Positions 54,136-62,915 of a DNA stretch of 64,000 bases are shown in pieces. The stretch's first letter is position 1. Each line of letters starts with the position of its first letter. The stretch spans positions 3,968,001-4,032,000 of the forward strand of contig NZ_CP150145.1 of the NCBI RefSeq assembly GCF_037963835.1, in the 5' to 3' direction. The stretch comes from Paenibacillus sp. FSL H8-0332 (lineage in GTDB: Bacteria > Bacillota > Bacilli > Paenibacillales > Paenibacillaceae). The translations under genes and the position numbers were made by a program. The notes under the pieces were generated by a model, which did no database searches, was not told the DNA's origin, and worked only from the letters and a program-made list of their open reading frames with translations.

Positions 54136-55515
54136 CTATTGTGCCGGACTATCCGTTTCTACCGGCTCAGCATCCACCGGCTCTGGCTCTGTATAACTCA
54201 ACTCATGGGCTGCAGCATAAGCAGCAAGGCTGTCAAGTGCCCGGTAAGCCAGACGTTCGTTCTTCTCTTTTTTGCTGCGGAACCGGGTCTCAAGCTTCGG
54301 CAGCAGGCCAAAGTTGGCATTCATCGGCTGGAAATGTTCAGGATCTGCTGAAGTGATATAGGCAGGCATGCTGCCCAGCACCGTATCCTCGGGGAAGATC
54401 AGGCTCTCCTCGCCAAGCGCAGCTCTCGCTGCATTCATACCGGCGATCATACCGGATGCCGCAGATTCTACATACCCTTCAACCCCGGTCATCTGACCGG
54501 CAAAAAACAGCCTCTCACGGCCCTTCATCTGATAAGTGGGTTGCAGCAGCTTGGGAGAATTAATGAATGTATTGCGGTGCATGACACCATAACGCACATA
54601 TTCAGCCTGCTCCAGGCCCGGAATGAGAGAGAATACCCGTTTTTGCTCGCCCCACTTCAGGTGGGTCTGGAAGCCAACGAGATTATACAGCGTACCGGCA
54701 GCATTGTCCTGACGCAGTTGCACAACCGCGTAAGGCAGCTTGCCTGTGTGAGGATTAGTCAGGCCTACTGGCTTCATAGGGCCGAACAGCGCCGTCTGCT
54801 TGCCGCGTCTCATCATAATTTCAATCGGCATACAGCCTTCAAAGTAGATCTCTTTCTCAAAATCTTTGAGTGCAGCCGTCTCGGCCGAGATCAGCGCATC
54901 ATAAAAAACATCAAATTCCTCTTCCGTCATCGGACAGTTCAGATAGGCAGCTTCGCCTTTATCATAGCGGGAAGCCAGGTATACCTTACTCATATCAATG
55001 CTGTCTTTCTCAACTATTGGAGCCGCAGCATCGTAGAAGTAAAAGTATTCCTCGCCCAGCAGTCCCTTAATCTCCGAAGACAGGGAGGGTGAAGTCAGCG
55101 GCCCGGTGGCAATAACAACAATCCCTTCCTCCGGTATATGCGTAAGTTCTTCGTTTATGACTTCCACCAGAGGGTGGTTATGCAGCATGGATGTGATTTC
55201 GCCGGAGAAGCCGTCCCGGTCAACGGCAAGAGCGCCTCCTGCCGGAACAGCATGCCTGTCGGCTGCACCCAGCACCAGGGAGCCCAGACGCCGCATTTCT
55301 TCCTTAAGTACACCCACCGCGTTCCCGAGGCCATTGGCCCGCAGTGAGTTGCTGCAGACCAGCTCGGCGAACTGATCCGTATGATGCGCCGGTGTCTTCA
55401 CCACTGGACGCATCTCATACAATCTGACTGGAACTCCGCGCGAAGCGATCTGCCAGGCGGCTTCACTCCCGGCCAGACCTGCTCCAATGACGGTTACTTT
55501 TGCTGTTTCTGTCAA
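54136..55515 (-). CDS. trmFO: Methylenetetrahydrofolate-tRNA-(uracil-5-)-methyltransferase TrmFO
   Basis: A 459-aa FAD- and folate-dependent enzyme that makes m5U54 in tRNA. The FAD-binding [22 protein letters not shown] lies at residues 9-30. CSNSLRANG and the folate-type C-terminal half ([19 protein letters not shown]) follow. The start is TTG with AGGAGG upstream. A ~20-residue acidic tail ([17 protein letters not shown]) is extra relative to the Bacillus protein (435 aa). In Bacillus xerC/codV lies between trmFO and clpQ; here hslV follows within 41 bases. Confidence 0.96.
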   Translation of the reverse strand: MTETAKVTVIGAGLAGSEAAWQIASRGVPVRLYEMRPVVKTPAHHTDQFAELVCSNSLRANGLGNAVGVLKEEMRRLGSLVLGAADRHAVPAGGALAVDRDGFSGEITSMLHNHPLVEVINEELTHIPEEGIVVIATGPLTSPSLSSEIKGLLGEEYFYFYDAAAPIVEKDSIDMSKVYLASRYDKGEAAYLNCPMTEEEFDVFYDALISAETAALKDFEKEIYFEGCMPIEIMMRRGKQTALFGPMKPVGLTNPHTGKLPYAVVQLRQDNAAGTLYNLVGFQTHLKWGEQKRVFSLIPGLEQAEYVRYGVMHRNTFINSPKLLQPTYQMKGRERLFFAGQMTGVEGYVESAASGMIAGMNAARAALGEESLIFPEDTVLGSMPAYITSADPEHFQPMNANFGLLPKLETRFRSKKEKNERLAYRALDSLAAYAAAHELSYTEPEPVDAEPVETDSPAQ

Positions 55516-55538
55516 TTTCCGTTCCTCCTGTGACCCTA

Positions 55539-57632
55539 TTATTCTGCTTCATCGTTGTCGAGCACAGCCTCTGTGTGATCACATGAGGTGCACTGCAGCT
55601 TGGTTCCCTGCTTGTTGCGCTTCTCTATCATCCAGGAGCCGCAAGCCGGACAAGGCTTCAGGGACGGTTTATCCCAGGAGACAAAGTCACAGCCCGGATA
55701 CTGGTCGCAGCCGTAGAAGACACGTCCCTTCTTGCTGCGCCGTTCCACTACCTTGCCTTCATGACACTTCGGACAGCTTACACCGATATCCTTAATGATC
55801 GGCTTCGTGTTGCGGCATTCCGGGAATCCGGAGCAGGCCAGGAATTTGCCGAACCGGCCCAGCTTATAGACCATCGGCTTGCCGCATTTCTCACATAGCT
55901 CATCGGAAACCTCATCTTCAATTTCAATTTCCTTCATTTCTTCTTCCGCGTACAGGAGTCTTTTCTCAAAGGATTCATAGAACTGGGCCAGAACTTTCAC
56001 CCAATTCTCTGCGCCTTCCTCCACATGGTCAAGATCCCCTTCCATATGGGCGGTGAATTCCACATCGAGAATTTCCGGGAAGAACTCTTCCATTTGCTCT
56101 ATGATCAGCTCGCCAAGCTCCGTTGGCATGAACTTCTTCTCTTCAATCGCCACATACCCGCGCTTCTGAATCGTCTCCAGGGTCGGCGCATACGTACTTG
56201 GACGGCCTATACCCAATTCCTCAAGTGTCTTGACGAGACGGGCTTCTGTATATCTTGGCGGCGGTTGGGTGAAATGCTGCTTCGGCTCAATCTCGCGCTT
56301 CACCAGCTCATCGCCTGCCTTAAGCTGCGGGAGAAACTTCTCTTCGTCTGTGGTGCCATCGTCATTACCTTCCACATAAACCTTCATGAAGCCCGGGAAC
56401 GAGACCTTGGACCCTACCGCTCTGAATATTGCTGTACCGGCTGTAATATCTACCGACAATGTATCCAGCAGCGCGGAAGACATCTGACTGGACACAAAAC
56501 GCTCCCATACCAGCTTATACAGCCGGAATTGGTCACGGCTCATGAATTCCTTGACCATATCAGGCTCACGCAGCGCAGAGGTCGGACGGATCGCTTCATG
56601 CGCATCCTGAGCGCCGGCAGCTTTCTTGGAATATTGGCGCGGCGTCTCGGGAATGAACTTCTCACCGTATTTGGCTTGGATCAGCTCCTTGGCTTCATCC
56701 TGGGCTGTAGTAGATAAACGCGTGGAGTCCGTACGCATATAAGTGATTAACCCTACAGTGCCTTCCTTGCCTAGCTCAACTCCCTCATAGAGCTGCTGTG
56801 CGACGGACATCGTCTTGGACGCGCGGAAGCCCAGCTTACGGGCAGCCTCCTGCTGTAGTGAGCTTGTCGTGAACGGAGCGGATGGATGCCGTTGTCTTTC
56901 CTTCTCTTTCACTTCTTTGACCTGGAAGGCAGCGTTCTTAATCGCTTCCAGCACTTCCTGCACATCGCTCTCCTGGCCCAGCTCCTTCTTCTCGCCGTTC
57001 AGCCGGTGGAACTTGGCCTCGAATTCAGAATCCCGAATCGCTAGCTTGGCCGTAATACTCCAGTATTCTGTAGGAACGAATTCGGAAATTTCGTTCTCCC
57101 TGTCCATGACGATCTTGACCGCTACCGATTGTACGCGTCCAGCAGAGAGCCCTTTTTTGACTTTCTTCCATAATAAAGGGCTAATCTTGTAACCGACAAG
57201 CCGGTCAAGTATACGCCGCGCCTGCTGCGCGTTCACCAGATCCATATTAATCTTGCGCGGCGTCTTGAAGGCATCCTTCACAGCCTGCTTTGTAATTTCG
57301 TTAAAGACCACGCGGCATTCCTGTGTGTTGTCCAAATTTAGGGCATTTGCCAAATGCCAGGCAATCGCTTCACCTTCGCGGTCCGGGTCAGCTGCGAGAT
57401 AGACTTTTTTCACTTTTTTGCTGGCATCCTTAAGTTCCTTCAATATAGAACCCTTGCCGCGGATCGTTATATATTTGGGATTAAAATCATTCTCCACATC
57501 TACGCCGATCTGGCTTTTTGGCAAATCTATGATATGCCCCATTGATGCCTTCACAATATATTTACTGCCTAGATATTTCCCAATCGTTTTTGCTTTTGAT
57601 GGTGATTCTACAATAACCAACGCATCTGCCAT
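55539..57632 (-). CDS. topA: DNA topoisomerase I
   Basis: A 697-aa type IA topoisomerase that relaxes negative supercoils. The TOPRIM domain starts [19 protein letters not shown] and contains [15 protein letters not shown]. The catalytic tyrosine lies in [14 protein letters not shown] near residue 300. Three C-terminal zinc-ribbon motifs follow (CEKCGKP...CSGFPEC, CPKCHEG...CDQYPGC, CPACGSW...CTSC). I chose the ATG at 57632, with GGGAGGAAA upstream. Eleven in-frame codons upstream have a second site that a leader hairpin could mask. Confidence 0.97.
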   Translation of the reverse strand: MADALVIVESPSKAKTIGKYLGSKYIVKASMGHIIDLPKSQIGVDVENDFNPKYITIRGKGSILKELKDASKKVKKVYLAADPDREGEAIAWHLANALNLDNTQECRVVFNEITKQAVKDAFKTPRKINMDLVNAQQARRILDRLVGYKISPLLWKKVKKGLSAGRVQSVAVKIVMDRENEISEFVPTEYWSITAKLAIRDSEFEAKFHRLNGEKKELGQESDVQEVLEAIKNAAFQVKEVKEKERQRHPSAPFTTSSLQQEAARKLGFRASKTMSVAQQLYEGVELGKEGTVGLITYMRTDSTRLSTTAQDEAKELIQAKYGEKFIPETPRQYSKKAAGAQDAHEAIRPTSALREPDMVKEFMSRDQFRLYKLVWERFVSSQMSSALLDTLSVDITAGTAIFRAVGSKVSFPGFMKVYVEGNDDGTTDEEKFLPQLKAGDELVKREIEPKQHFTQPPPRYTEARLVKTLEELGIGRPSTYAPTLETIQKRGYVAIEEKKFMPTELGELIIEQMEEFFPEILDVEFTAHMEGDLDHVEEGAENWVKVLAQFYESFEKRLLYAEEEMKEIEIEDEVSDELCEKCGKPMVYKLGRFGKFLACSGFPECRNTKPIIKDIGVSCPKCHEGKVVERRSKKGRVFYGCDQYPGCDFVSWDKPSLKPCPACGSWMIEKRNKQGTKLQCTSCDHTEAVLDNDEAE

Positions 57633-57664
57633 AGGTTTTCCTCCCAAAAGTTTGCAAGCAGTCA

Positions 57665-57707
57665 ACCTCCTGAATTCAGTCCTCAGACCCGGCCGGAACC
57701 AGGAGGT
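57665..57707 (-). repeat. Inverted repeat in the topA leader
   Basis: Perfect eight-base arms ACCTCCTG and CAGGAGGT enclose a 27-base loop in minus-strand RNA. The 3' arm is a Shine-Dalgarno sequence, six bases before an in-frame TTG upstream of the normal topA start. Pairing would hide it. The main topA ribosome binding site lies outside the stem. Confidence 0.5.
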
Positions 57708-57733
57708 CTATGCTTACCACAGTTACTTCTATA

Positions 57734-58852
57734 TTAAATTACCTTATAAATTGCACCCGGTAATTGTGTTACCGCTTTTTTTATGATTAAAGATAACAGA
57801 ACTGAATGCAAATGTCCAAAATCCCACCTTGTCGACGCCAGCAGCTCATCGAGTGTAAATGGGCCTTGATGCAGTATATGGTAAAGGTGCAGCTCCTCAC
57901 TTGTCAATTTCTTTTCCATCAGGTCGGCTGGACTCTCCCGCTCGATTGCTCCTGCAGAAGCTGCTCCCGGCCCCTTGGCTGGCAGGTAGGACAGGTATTC
58001 TTCCACAATATCTGAGGCGCAGGTTACGAGCTTTGCACCTTGCTTGATCAGCTCCAGCGCCCCCCTGCTCTTGGGAGAGGTTAGCGGACCCGGTACGGCA
58101 AATACATCCCGGCCTGCTTCGAGTGCAGCATCGGCGGTAATCAGGGACCCGCTGCGGCTGTCTGCTTCCACCACCACTGTTCCCAGCCCCAGTCCGGCGA
58201 TAATCCGGTTGCGCTGCGGGAATAATCCCGGATGACTCGGAGTTCCGATAGGATATTCGCTAAGAACCAGCCCTTCCCGCGAGATCTGCCGCTCCAGCTC
58301 ACGGTTATCCGGAGGATAGACCTTATCGAGGCCGGTTGCCACCACCGCAATGGTCCCTCCGGCGCCGCCCAGCGCCGCTTCATGACAGACACTGTCAATC
58401 CCCCTTGCCAGGCCGCTTACAACCGTGAGACCGGCTGCACTTAGCTGTCCTGCCAGCATCTCCCCCACCTTGCGTCCATAAGCGGTAGGCACCCGGGTCC
58501 CAACCATAGCTACAGAGGGACGGGAAGCCAGCTCCAGACGGCCACGATAGTACAATACCCAAGGAGGCTGAGGGGTTTCCCGCAGTTGTACAGGGTAGTG
58601 ATCATCCAGAATCGTGACCATCGCTACACCGCTTTCTTCCATTAAAGAGCGGCGCTTCAGCACCCATGCTTCATTAAACTCTGCAGCCAGGCGGGCGGAT
58701 ATTACACCGCTGATTCCAGCCCGCTCTAAGTCCTCAGCAGAACAGGAGAAGACAGCATTCGTCAAAAGACCCGCCCGGCGGATCTTGTCGATGCTTTTCC
58801 AGCCAATCCCCTCCATCTCATGCAGACCGAACAACAGCTCCCGAATTTCCAT
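57734..58852 (-). CDS. dprA: DNA-processing protein DprA (Smf)
   Basis: A 372-aa DprA that loads RecA onto incoming single-stranded DNA during transformation. The N-terminal helical part (1-~75) is followed by the Rossmann-like domain with VAMVGTRVPTAYGRKVG, VVSGLARGIDSVCHEAALGG, NRELERQISREGLVLSEYPIG and FPQRNRIIAGL. A C-terminal winged-helix-like tail ends the protein. GGGGAG precedes the ATG. It lies between sucD and topA, as in Bacillus. Confidence 0.96.
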   Translation of the reverse strand: MEIRELLFGLHEMEGIGWKSIDKIRRAGLLTNAVFSCSAEDLERAGISGVISARLAAEFNEAWVLKRRSLMEESGVAMVTILDDHYPVQLRETPQPPWVLYYRGRLELASRPSVAMVGTRVPTAYGRKVGEMLAGQLSAAGLTVVSGLARGIDSVCHEAALGGAGGTIAVVATGLDKVYPPDNRELERQISREGLVLSEYPIGTPSHPGLFPQRNRIIAGLGLGTVVVEADSRSGSLITADAALEAGRDVFAVPGPLTSPKSRGALELIKQGAKLVTCASDIVEEYLSYLPAKGPGAASAGAIERESPADLMEKKLTSEELHLYHILHQGPFTLDELLASTRWDFGHLHSVLLSLIIKKAVTQLPGAIYKVI

Positions 58853-58903
58853 ATGTATTCTCTCCCCGTGCGGAAGGACAAGCCTTCCTTATTGTCATAA
58901 ACC

Positions 58904-58950
58904 AAAAAAAGCAACCTTTCATCCGCGTGATCCGGGACAAAAGGTTGCTT
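58904..58950 (-). terminator. Strong terminator downstream of sucD
   Basis: Minus-strand RNA pairs AAGCAACCTTT with AAAGGTTGCTT, with an inner CCG/CGG, and is followed by a run of seven U in TTTTTTTGG. This is the clearest intrinsic terminator in the window. It separates sucCD from dprA. Confidence 0.9.
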
Positions 58951-59002
58951 ACCTTCAACATTCATTATACCTGCTTCAGCAGGAAAAGCTGTGACCAAAC
59001 AA

Positions 59003-59053
59003 CCCCACAAAGTGGAGATTTAGCTTCGATGATAACTCAGGTACTTTGCGGGG
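59003..59053 (-). repeat. Inverted repeat between sucD and its terminator
   Basis: Eleven-base arms CCCCGCAAAGT and ACTTTGTGGGG surround 29 bases. The one non-Watson-Crick pair is G-U in minus-strand RNA but A-C in plus-strand RNA, so the structure favours the sucCD transcript. It starts about 35 bases after the sucD stop. No U-run follows, so it may protect the 3' end rather than terminate. Confidence 0.6.
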
Positions 59054-59087
59054 ACCCCAAAACATTTCGAACTAGCGTAGAAGAACT

Positions 59088-60017
59088 CTAGTGAGTTGTG
59101 AAGGCATTCAGGATACCGCGTTCCTCAAGCACGCTGACGAGGGTAGAGCCCATTTCAGCAGGCGTCGGCGCTACCTTAATCCCGCAGGACTCCAGCACAG
59201 CGATCTTCTCACTCGCCGTCCCTTTACCGCCTGAAATGATCGCCCCGGCGTGACCCATCCGTTTGCCTGGAGGTGCCGTAACCCCGCCGATGAAGCCGAC
59301 TACAGGCTTGGTCATGTTCTCTTTGATCCACAGCGCAGCTTCTTCCTCTGCCGTACCGCCGATCTCACCGATCATAATGACAGCCTTCGTGCCCGGATCT
59401 TCATTGAAAAGCTTCAGGATGTCGATGAACTCCGAGCCCTTCACCGGATCGCCCCCGATGCCCACCGCCGAGGATTGGCCGATTCCGCGCTCCGTCAGCT
59501 GATGCACCGCCTCATAGGTCAAGGTTCCGCTACGAGAGACTACGCCCACATATCCCGGCTTATGAATATAACCCGGCATAATGCCGATTTTGCATTCTCC
59601 AGGCGTAATGACACCAGGACAGTTGGGACCGATCAGCACTGTGGAGCGGCCCTCCATGTATCTGGACACTTTGACCATATCGAGCACCGGAATGCCTTCT
59701 GTGATACAAATGACCAGCTCCAGCCCCGCATCCACGGCTTCCATAATCGAATCTGCGGCAAATGCAGGCGGTACGTAAATGACACTTGCAGTTGCACCCG
59801 TAGCTGCTTTGGCGGCAACAACCGTGTCGAACACAGGCAGACTCTTCTCGGTGCCGTTGTCCAGGGTGATCTGAACCGTAGTGCCCCCCTTGCCCGGAGT
59901 TACACCGCCAACCATCTGAGTACCGTAGTCCAGGGCACCTTTTGTATGAAATAAACCCGTAGCGCCGGTAATTCCCTGAGTGATGACTTTCGTATTTTTA
60001 TCTACAAGAATGCTCAT
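59088..60017 (-). CDS. sucD: Succinyl-CoA synthetase alpha subunit
   Basis: A 309-aa subunit of the TCA-cycle enzyme that couples succinyl-CoA hydrolysis to ADP or GDP phosphorylation. The CoA-binding Rossmann part has [25 protein letters not shown] near the N-terminus. The phosphorylated histidine lies in [20 protein letters not shown] (about residue 256), and [20 protein letters not shown] is conserved. It follows sucC by 70 bases and is followed by a strong terminator. Confidence 0.97.
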   Translation of the reverse strand: MSILVDKNTKVITQGITGATGLFHTKGALDYGTQMVGGVTPGKGGTTVQITLDNGTEKSLPVFDTVVAAKAATGATASVIYVPPAFAADSIMEAVDAGLELVICITEGIPVLDMVKVSRYMEGRSTVLIGPNCPGVITPGECKIGIMPGYIHKPGYVGVVSRSGTLTYEAVHQLTERGIGQSSAVGIGGDPVKGSEFIDILKLFNEDPGTKAVIMIGEIGGTAEEEAALWIKENMTKPVVGFIGGVTAPPGKRMGHAGAIISGGKGTASEKIAVLESCGIKVAPTPAEMGSTLVSVLEERGILNAFTTH

Positions 60018-60087
60018 GCGTTAGGTCACATCCTCACTTTTATTGTCGAACAAGAGACTGGCTCCCACAAAGGCAGGGCAGCTATGC

Positions 60088-61245
60088 TTACACAAGCGCA
60101 ACGATTTTGCGGGCACCGTCTGCCATCGAATCAGCAGCAACGATATTCAGTCCCGAGCCGGCGAGAATCTCCTTGCCCAGTGCCACATTCGTGCCCTCAA
60201 GACGTACGACCAGCGGCTTGGTTAAGCCAAGCTGTCTTGCTGCTTCGACTACCCCGGTAGCGATGACATCACAACGCATAATTCCGCCGAAAATATTAAC
60301 AAATATACCGTTCACCTTGTCATCGGACAGGATGATTTTGAACGCTTCCGTTACCTTCTCAGTCGTCGCACCGCCCCCTACATCGAGGAAGTTGGCCGGT
60401 TCGCCGCCATAATATTTGATGATATCCATAGTTGCCATCGCCAGGCCCGCACCGTTCACCATACAGCCGATGTTGCCGTCAAGTGCGATGTAGCTGAGGT
60501 CGAATTTGGACGCTTCGATTTCTTTGGCATCCTCTTCGTCCAGATCACGCAGCTCCAGGATATCCTTGTGGCGGAACAGGCTGTTGGAATCGAAGTTAAG
60601 CTTGGCATCAAGCGCCATCACATTACCGTCTGCAGTCACAACCAGCGGGTTGATCTCCGCAATTGAGCAATCTTTATCCACAAAAGCCAGATATAGCGCT
60701 TGCATGAACTTGACCGCTTTGTTCACCAGTTCGGAAGGTATGGCAATGCTGTACGCCAGTTTGCGCGCCTGGAAGGTCTGAAGCCCCACTGCCGGATCAA
60801 TGATTTCCTTGAAAATCTTCTCGGGATGTGTAGCCGCCACCTCTTCGATCTCCGTACCGCCCTCTTCGGAGGCCATCATGACGACCCGTCCGGAAGTACG
60901 GTCCACAACCAGACCGATATAATATTCTTTGACAATCTGACAGCCCTCTTCAATCAGCAGCCGCTTCACTACCTTGCCTTCGGGTCCCGTCTGATGGGTA
61001 ACCAGTGTCTTGCCGAGGATCTCAGCCGCATAGGCGCGGACCTCATCACTGTTCTTCGCCACCTTGACGCCGCCGGCTTTACCGCGTCCGCCTGCATGAA
61101 TCTGCGCTTTGACTACAACCACAGGTGTACCCAGCGCTGCGGCAGCTTCCACTGCTTCGTCCACTGTATAAGCAACTTTTCCGTTCGGTACGGCTACGCC
61201 ATACTTCTTAAGTACTTCTTTTCCCTGATACTCGTGGATATTCAT
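60088..61245 (-). CDS. sucC: Succinyl-CoA synthetase beta subunit
   Basis: A 385-aa ATP-grasp subunit (Bacillus 385 aa). The N-terminus [22 protein letters not shown] and the [16 protein letters not shown] nucleotide-binding motif are standard. [12 protein letters not shown] and the glycine-rich [16 protein letters not shown] and [16 protein letters not shown] segments are conserved. AGGAGG precedes the ATG. A long upstream region carries possible control elements. Confidence 0.97.
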   Translation of the reverse strand: MNIHEYQGKEVLKKYGVAVPNGKVAYTVDEAVEAAAALGTPVVVVKAQIHAGGRGKAGGVKVAKNSDEVRAYAAEILGKTLVTHQTGPEGKVVKRLLIEEGCQIVKEYYIGLVVDRTSGRVVMMASEEGGTEIEEVAATHPEKIFKEIIDPAVGLQTFQARKLAYSIAIPSELVNKAVKFMQALYLAFVDKDCSIAEINPLVVTADGNVMALDAKLNFDSNSLFRHKDILELRDLDEEDAKEIEASKFDLSYIALDGNIGCMVNGAGLAMATMDIIKYYGGEPANFLDVGGGATTEKVTEAFKIILSDDKVNGIFVNIFGGIMRCDVIATGVVEAARQLGLTKPLVVRLEGTNVALGKEILAGSGLNIVAADSMADGARKIVALV

Positions 61246-61325
61246 TCCGGAAGCCTCCTAAAGTGTTGCGGTGACCTGTGCAGGCAGCCTGCGGTCATTC
61301 CGCATTCCGTTTTGATTGTCCAAAG

Positions 61326-61362
61326 CCGGGCCCAGACCGGTGTAAACCGGCAATATCCCGGT
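61326..61362 (-). promoter_or_regulatory. Nested hairpin in the sucC leader
   Basis: CCGG arms around six bases form an inner stem, and CCGGG with CCCGG forms an outer stem, giving a symmetric structure about 80 bases before the sucC ATG. A further GCAGG-CAG-CCTGC hairpin lies at 61280-61292. They could affect mRNA stability or translation. Confidence 0.4.
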
Positions 61363-61504
61363 ACAAGCAGAGAGCCTGCGCCTGATCTATATAGCTGCAA
61401 ACGATAAAGTTCTCTGCAAGTAGCATATAGAACCTATCACAATAGTGATATCTATAATTACCTATATGCCAGAATGTGAAACCCAGAATATTGTAACATG
61501 TTTT

Positions 61505-61518
61505 ATAAGCGCTTTCCT
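61505..61518 (-). promoter_or_regulatory. cre-like element upstream of sucC
   Basis: The minus strand reads AGGAAAGCGCTTATA, sharing the AAAGCGCTT core with the catabolite-responsive element TGWAANCGNTNWCA but not its flanking TG and CA. CcpA control of TCA-cycle genes is common in Bacillales. The match is partial, and the distance to sucC is 260 bases. Confidence 0.3.
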
Positions 61519-61669
61519 TAAAAACTTTCACTATTTATACATACATTTTCGCTCGGTTTCATGCCGGAATGCGAACGATTGCATTGACATTCATGCTGAA
61601 ACGGCTTTACCGCCCTTATTCAGGACGGTGAAACCTATCTTCTTATATTTAAATATTTGAGCAAAACTA

Positions 61670-62137
61670 CTATTTCGAATTGCTAACGTTAGCTTCGTGC
61701 ACCCGGTTCAGGAGATTTTTGAACTGCCCCAGTAAATCTATGAACTCTACGGGAGAGAGCATCGTGCCTTCTGCCATTTTGCCGGGAATGCCCATAGCCT
61801 CCTGCCGCAGCGCCAAGCCTTGGGGTGTTAATGAAATCAGCACCTTCCGCTCATCCTGCAAGGAACGTTCACGCAAGATCAGTCCTGCAGCCTGCAGCCG
61901 CTTCAGCAGCGGGGTCAGCGTACCTGAATCGAGGAATAGAGCTTCACCCAGCTCCTTGACCGTACATTGCTGTCTCTCCCACAGGACCAGCATAACCAGA
62001 TACTGCGAATACGTTAATCCGATCTTATCCAGATGAGGCTGGTATAGCTTCGTAAATTCACGCGAACAGGCATAAATCGTAAAGCAGAGCTGGTTCTCCA
62101 GCATAAGCTCAGGGGTTGTAGTGGATTCTTTTTGCAT
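61670..62137 (-). CDS. ohrR: Organic-peroxide-sensing repressor OhrR (MarR family)
   Basis: A 155-aa winged-helix repressor. LENQLCFTIYACSREFTKLYQPHLDKIGLTYSQYL aligns with Bacillus OhrR; Cys18 matches its redox-sensing Cys15, and the nearby tyrosines are kept. The recognition region is FLDSGTLTPLLKRLQAAGLILRERS, followed by the DERKVLISLT wing. An extra cysteine (Cys24) lies one helical turn further. It is divergent from ohr, the usual arrangement for a repressor of ohr. Oxidation of the sensing cysteine by organic hydroperoxides would release DNA. Confidence 0.92.
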   Translation of the reverse strand: MQKESTTTPELMLENQLCFTIYACSREFTKLYQPHLDKIGLTYSQYLVMLVLWERQQCTVKELGEALFLDSGTLTPLLKRLQAAGLILRERSLQDERKVLISLTPQGLALRQEAMGIPGKMAEGTMLSPVEFIDLLGQFKNLLNRVHEANVSNSK

Positions 62138-62154
62138 TTCTTCTTCACCTGCCT

Positions 62155-62176
62155 TTGTGACATTAGTTTATCACAA
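62155..62176. promoter_or_regulatory. Palindrome upstream of ohrR
   Basis: TTGTGA and TCACAA form perfect arms 10 bases apart, 18 bases before the ohrR ATG. The half-sites look like a CRP/FNR half-site, but the spacing is not the usual six (CRP) or four (FNR) bases. It may be a stem in the ohrR leader or an operator. Confidence 0.4.
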
Positions 62177-62212
62177 TTCATCTATAATATCATGTTAATA
62201 GCGGAAAATAGA

Positions 62213-62253
62213 TTGACTTTTATTTTAATTGTGTTAAATTAAGTTGTGTACAA
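62213..62253 (+). promoter_or_regulatory. ohr promoter with OhrR-like operators
   Basis: TTGACT (62213-62218) lies 16 bases before TAAATT (62235-62240), a fair sigma-A promoter for ohr. Over it lies TTAATT-N6-AATTAA (62225-62242), and just after it TTGT-GT-ACAA (62244-62253). Bacillus OhrR binds AT-rich TACAATT/AATTGTA repeats, so these palindromes are good operator candidates. Confidence 0.5.
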
Positions 62254-62285
62254 TACATTATGAAAACGAACGGGAGCGATTTATT

Positions 62286-62714
62286 ATGATGACAATTCAA
62301 CAGAAAATGTACGAAACAACAGTAAAAGCGGTAGGCGGCAGACAAGGTTCCATCGAATCCGACAGTCCTAAGCTGAATCTTGCCATCAGCACACCACGCG
62401 AAATGGGCGGCGCCGGCGGTGAAGGCACGAATCCAGAGCAGCTCTTCGCAGCCGGATATTCCGCTTGCTTCGACAGCGCTCTGAATATGGTTGCACGTAT
62501 GGGCAAGGTCAAGATCGAAGGCTCTGAAGTAACCGCTACTGTCAGCTTCGGCAAAGTGGAAGACGGCGGCTTCGGCATAGCCGTGAAGATGGATATTCTG
62601 GTCAAGGGTGTTGACCGTGAAACCGCTGAACGGCTGGTACAAGAAGCTCATGGCGCATGTCCTTACTCCCGCGCGACCCGCGGCAATATCGAAGTTGAAC
62701 TGAACGTGCTGTAA
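62286..62714 (+). CDS. ohr: Organic hydroperoxide resistance protein Ohr
   Basis: A 142-aa OsmC-family peroxiredoxin and the only plus-strand gene in the window. It reduces organic hydroperoxides using two cysteines: Cys61 in AAGYSACFDSAL and Cys125 in HGACPYSRATRGN. TNPEQLFAAGYSACF is the family signature. The first of two adjacent ATGs has GGGAG nine bases upstream. Longer readings upstream run into the operator region. Confidence 0.96.
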   Translation: MMTIQQKMYETTVKAVGGRQGSIESDSPKLNLAISTPREMGGAGGEGTNPEQLFAAGYSACFDSALNMVARMGKVKIEGSEVTATVSFGKVEDGGFGIAVKMDILVKGVDRETAERLVQEAHGACPYSRATRGNIEVELNVL

Positions 62715-62915
62715 GAACGCCAGCCCTCCATTCCTACAGACCGGGTATACATGCTCTATCCCCAGCCTGCCCTTTATATAGCATTATTGGCTTCATAATA
62801 AATGCAGAATATACAGAAAACCATGCAGAAACGGATCAAACGGCCTATAAGTATCCGGTACCGTTTCAGCATGTCCTTCCCCTGCCCGGCGGCCCCGGAC
62901 GGGGGTATTGGTGTG

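Larger units (their letters stand above)
61246..61669. other. 424-bp intergenic region upstream of sucC
   Basis: I see no convincing gene here. The sucC-proximal part (61270-61380) is GC-rich and palindromic; the distal part (61380-61669) is AT-rich and should hold the sucC promoter. I could not pick one with proper spacing. The nearest, TTGCAG to TATATA, has a 20-base spacer. A cre-like element and a nested hairpin are listed separately. Confidence 0.7.

Noticed and set aside
61400..61500. Possible sucC promoters (TTGCAG with TATATA; TTCACA with TATAGA)
   Set aside because: Spacers of 20 and 18 bases with weak boxes do not allow a choice. Left unannotated.
62715..62915. GAAACGG/CCGTTTC inverted repeat between convergent ohr and comM
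   Set aside because: The arms are 7 bases with a 26-base loop and no U-run on either strand, too weak to call a bidirectional terminator.
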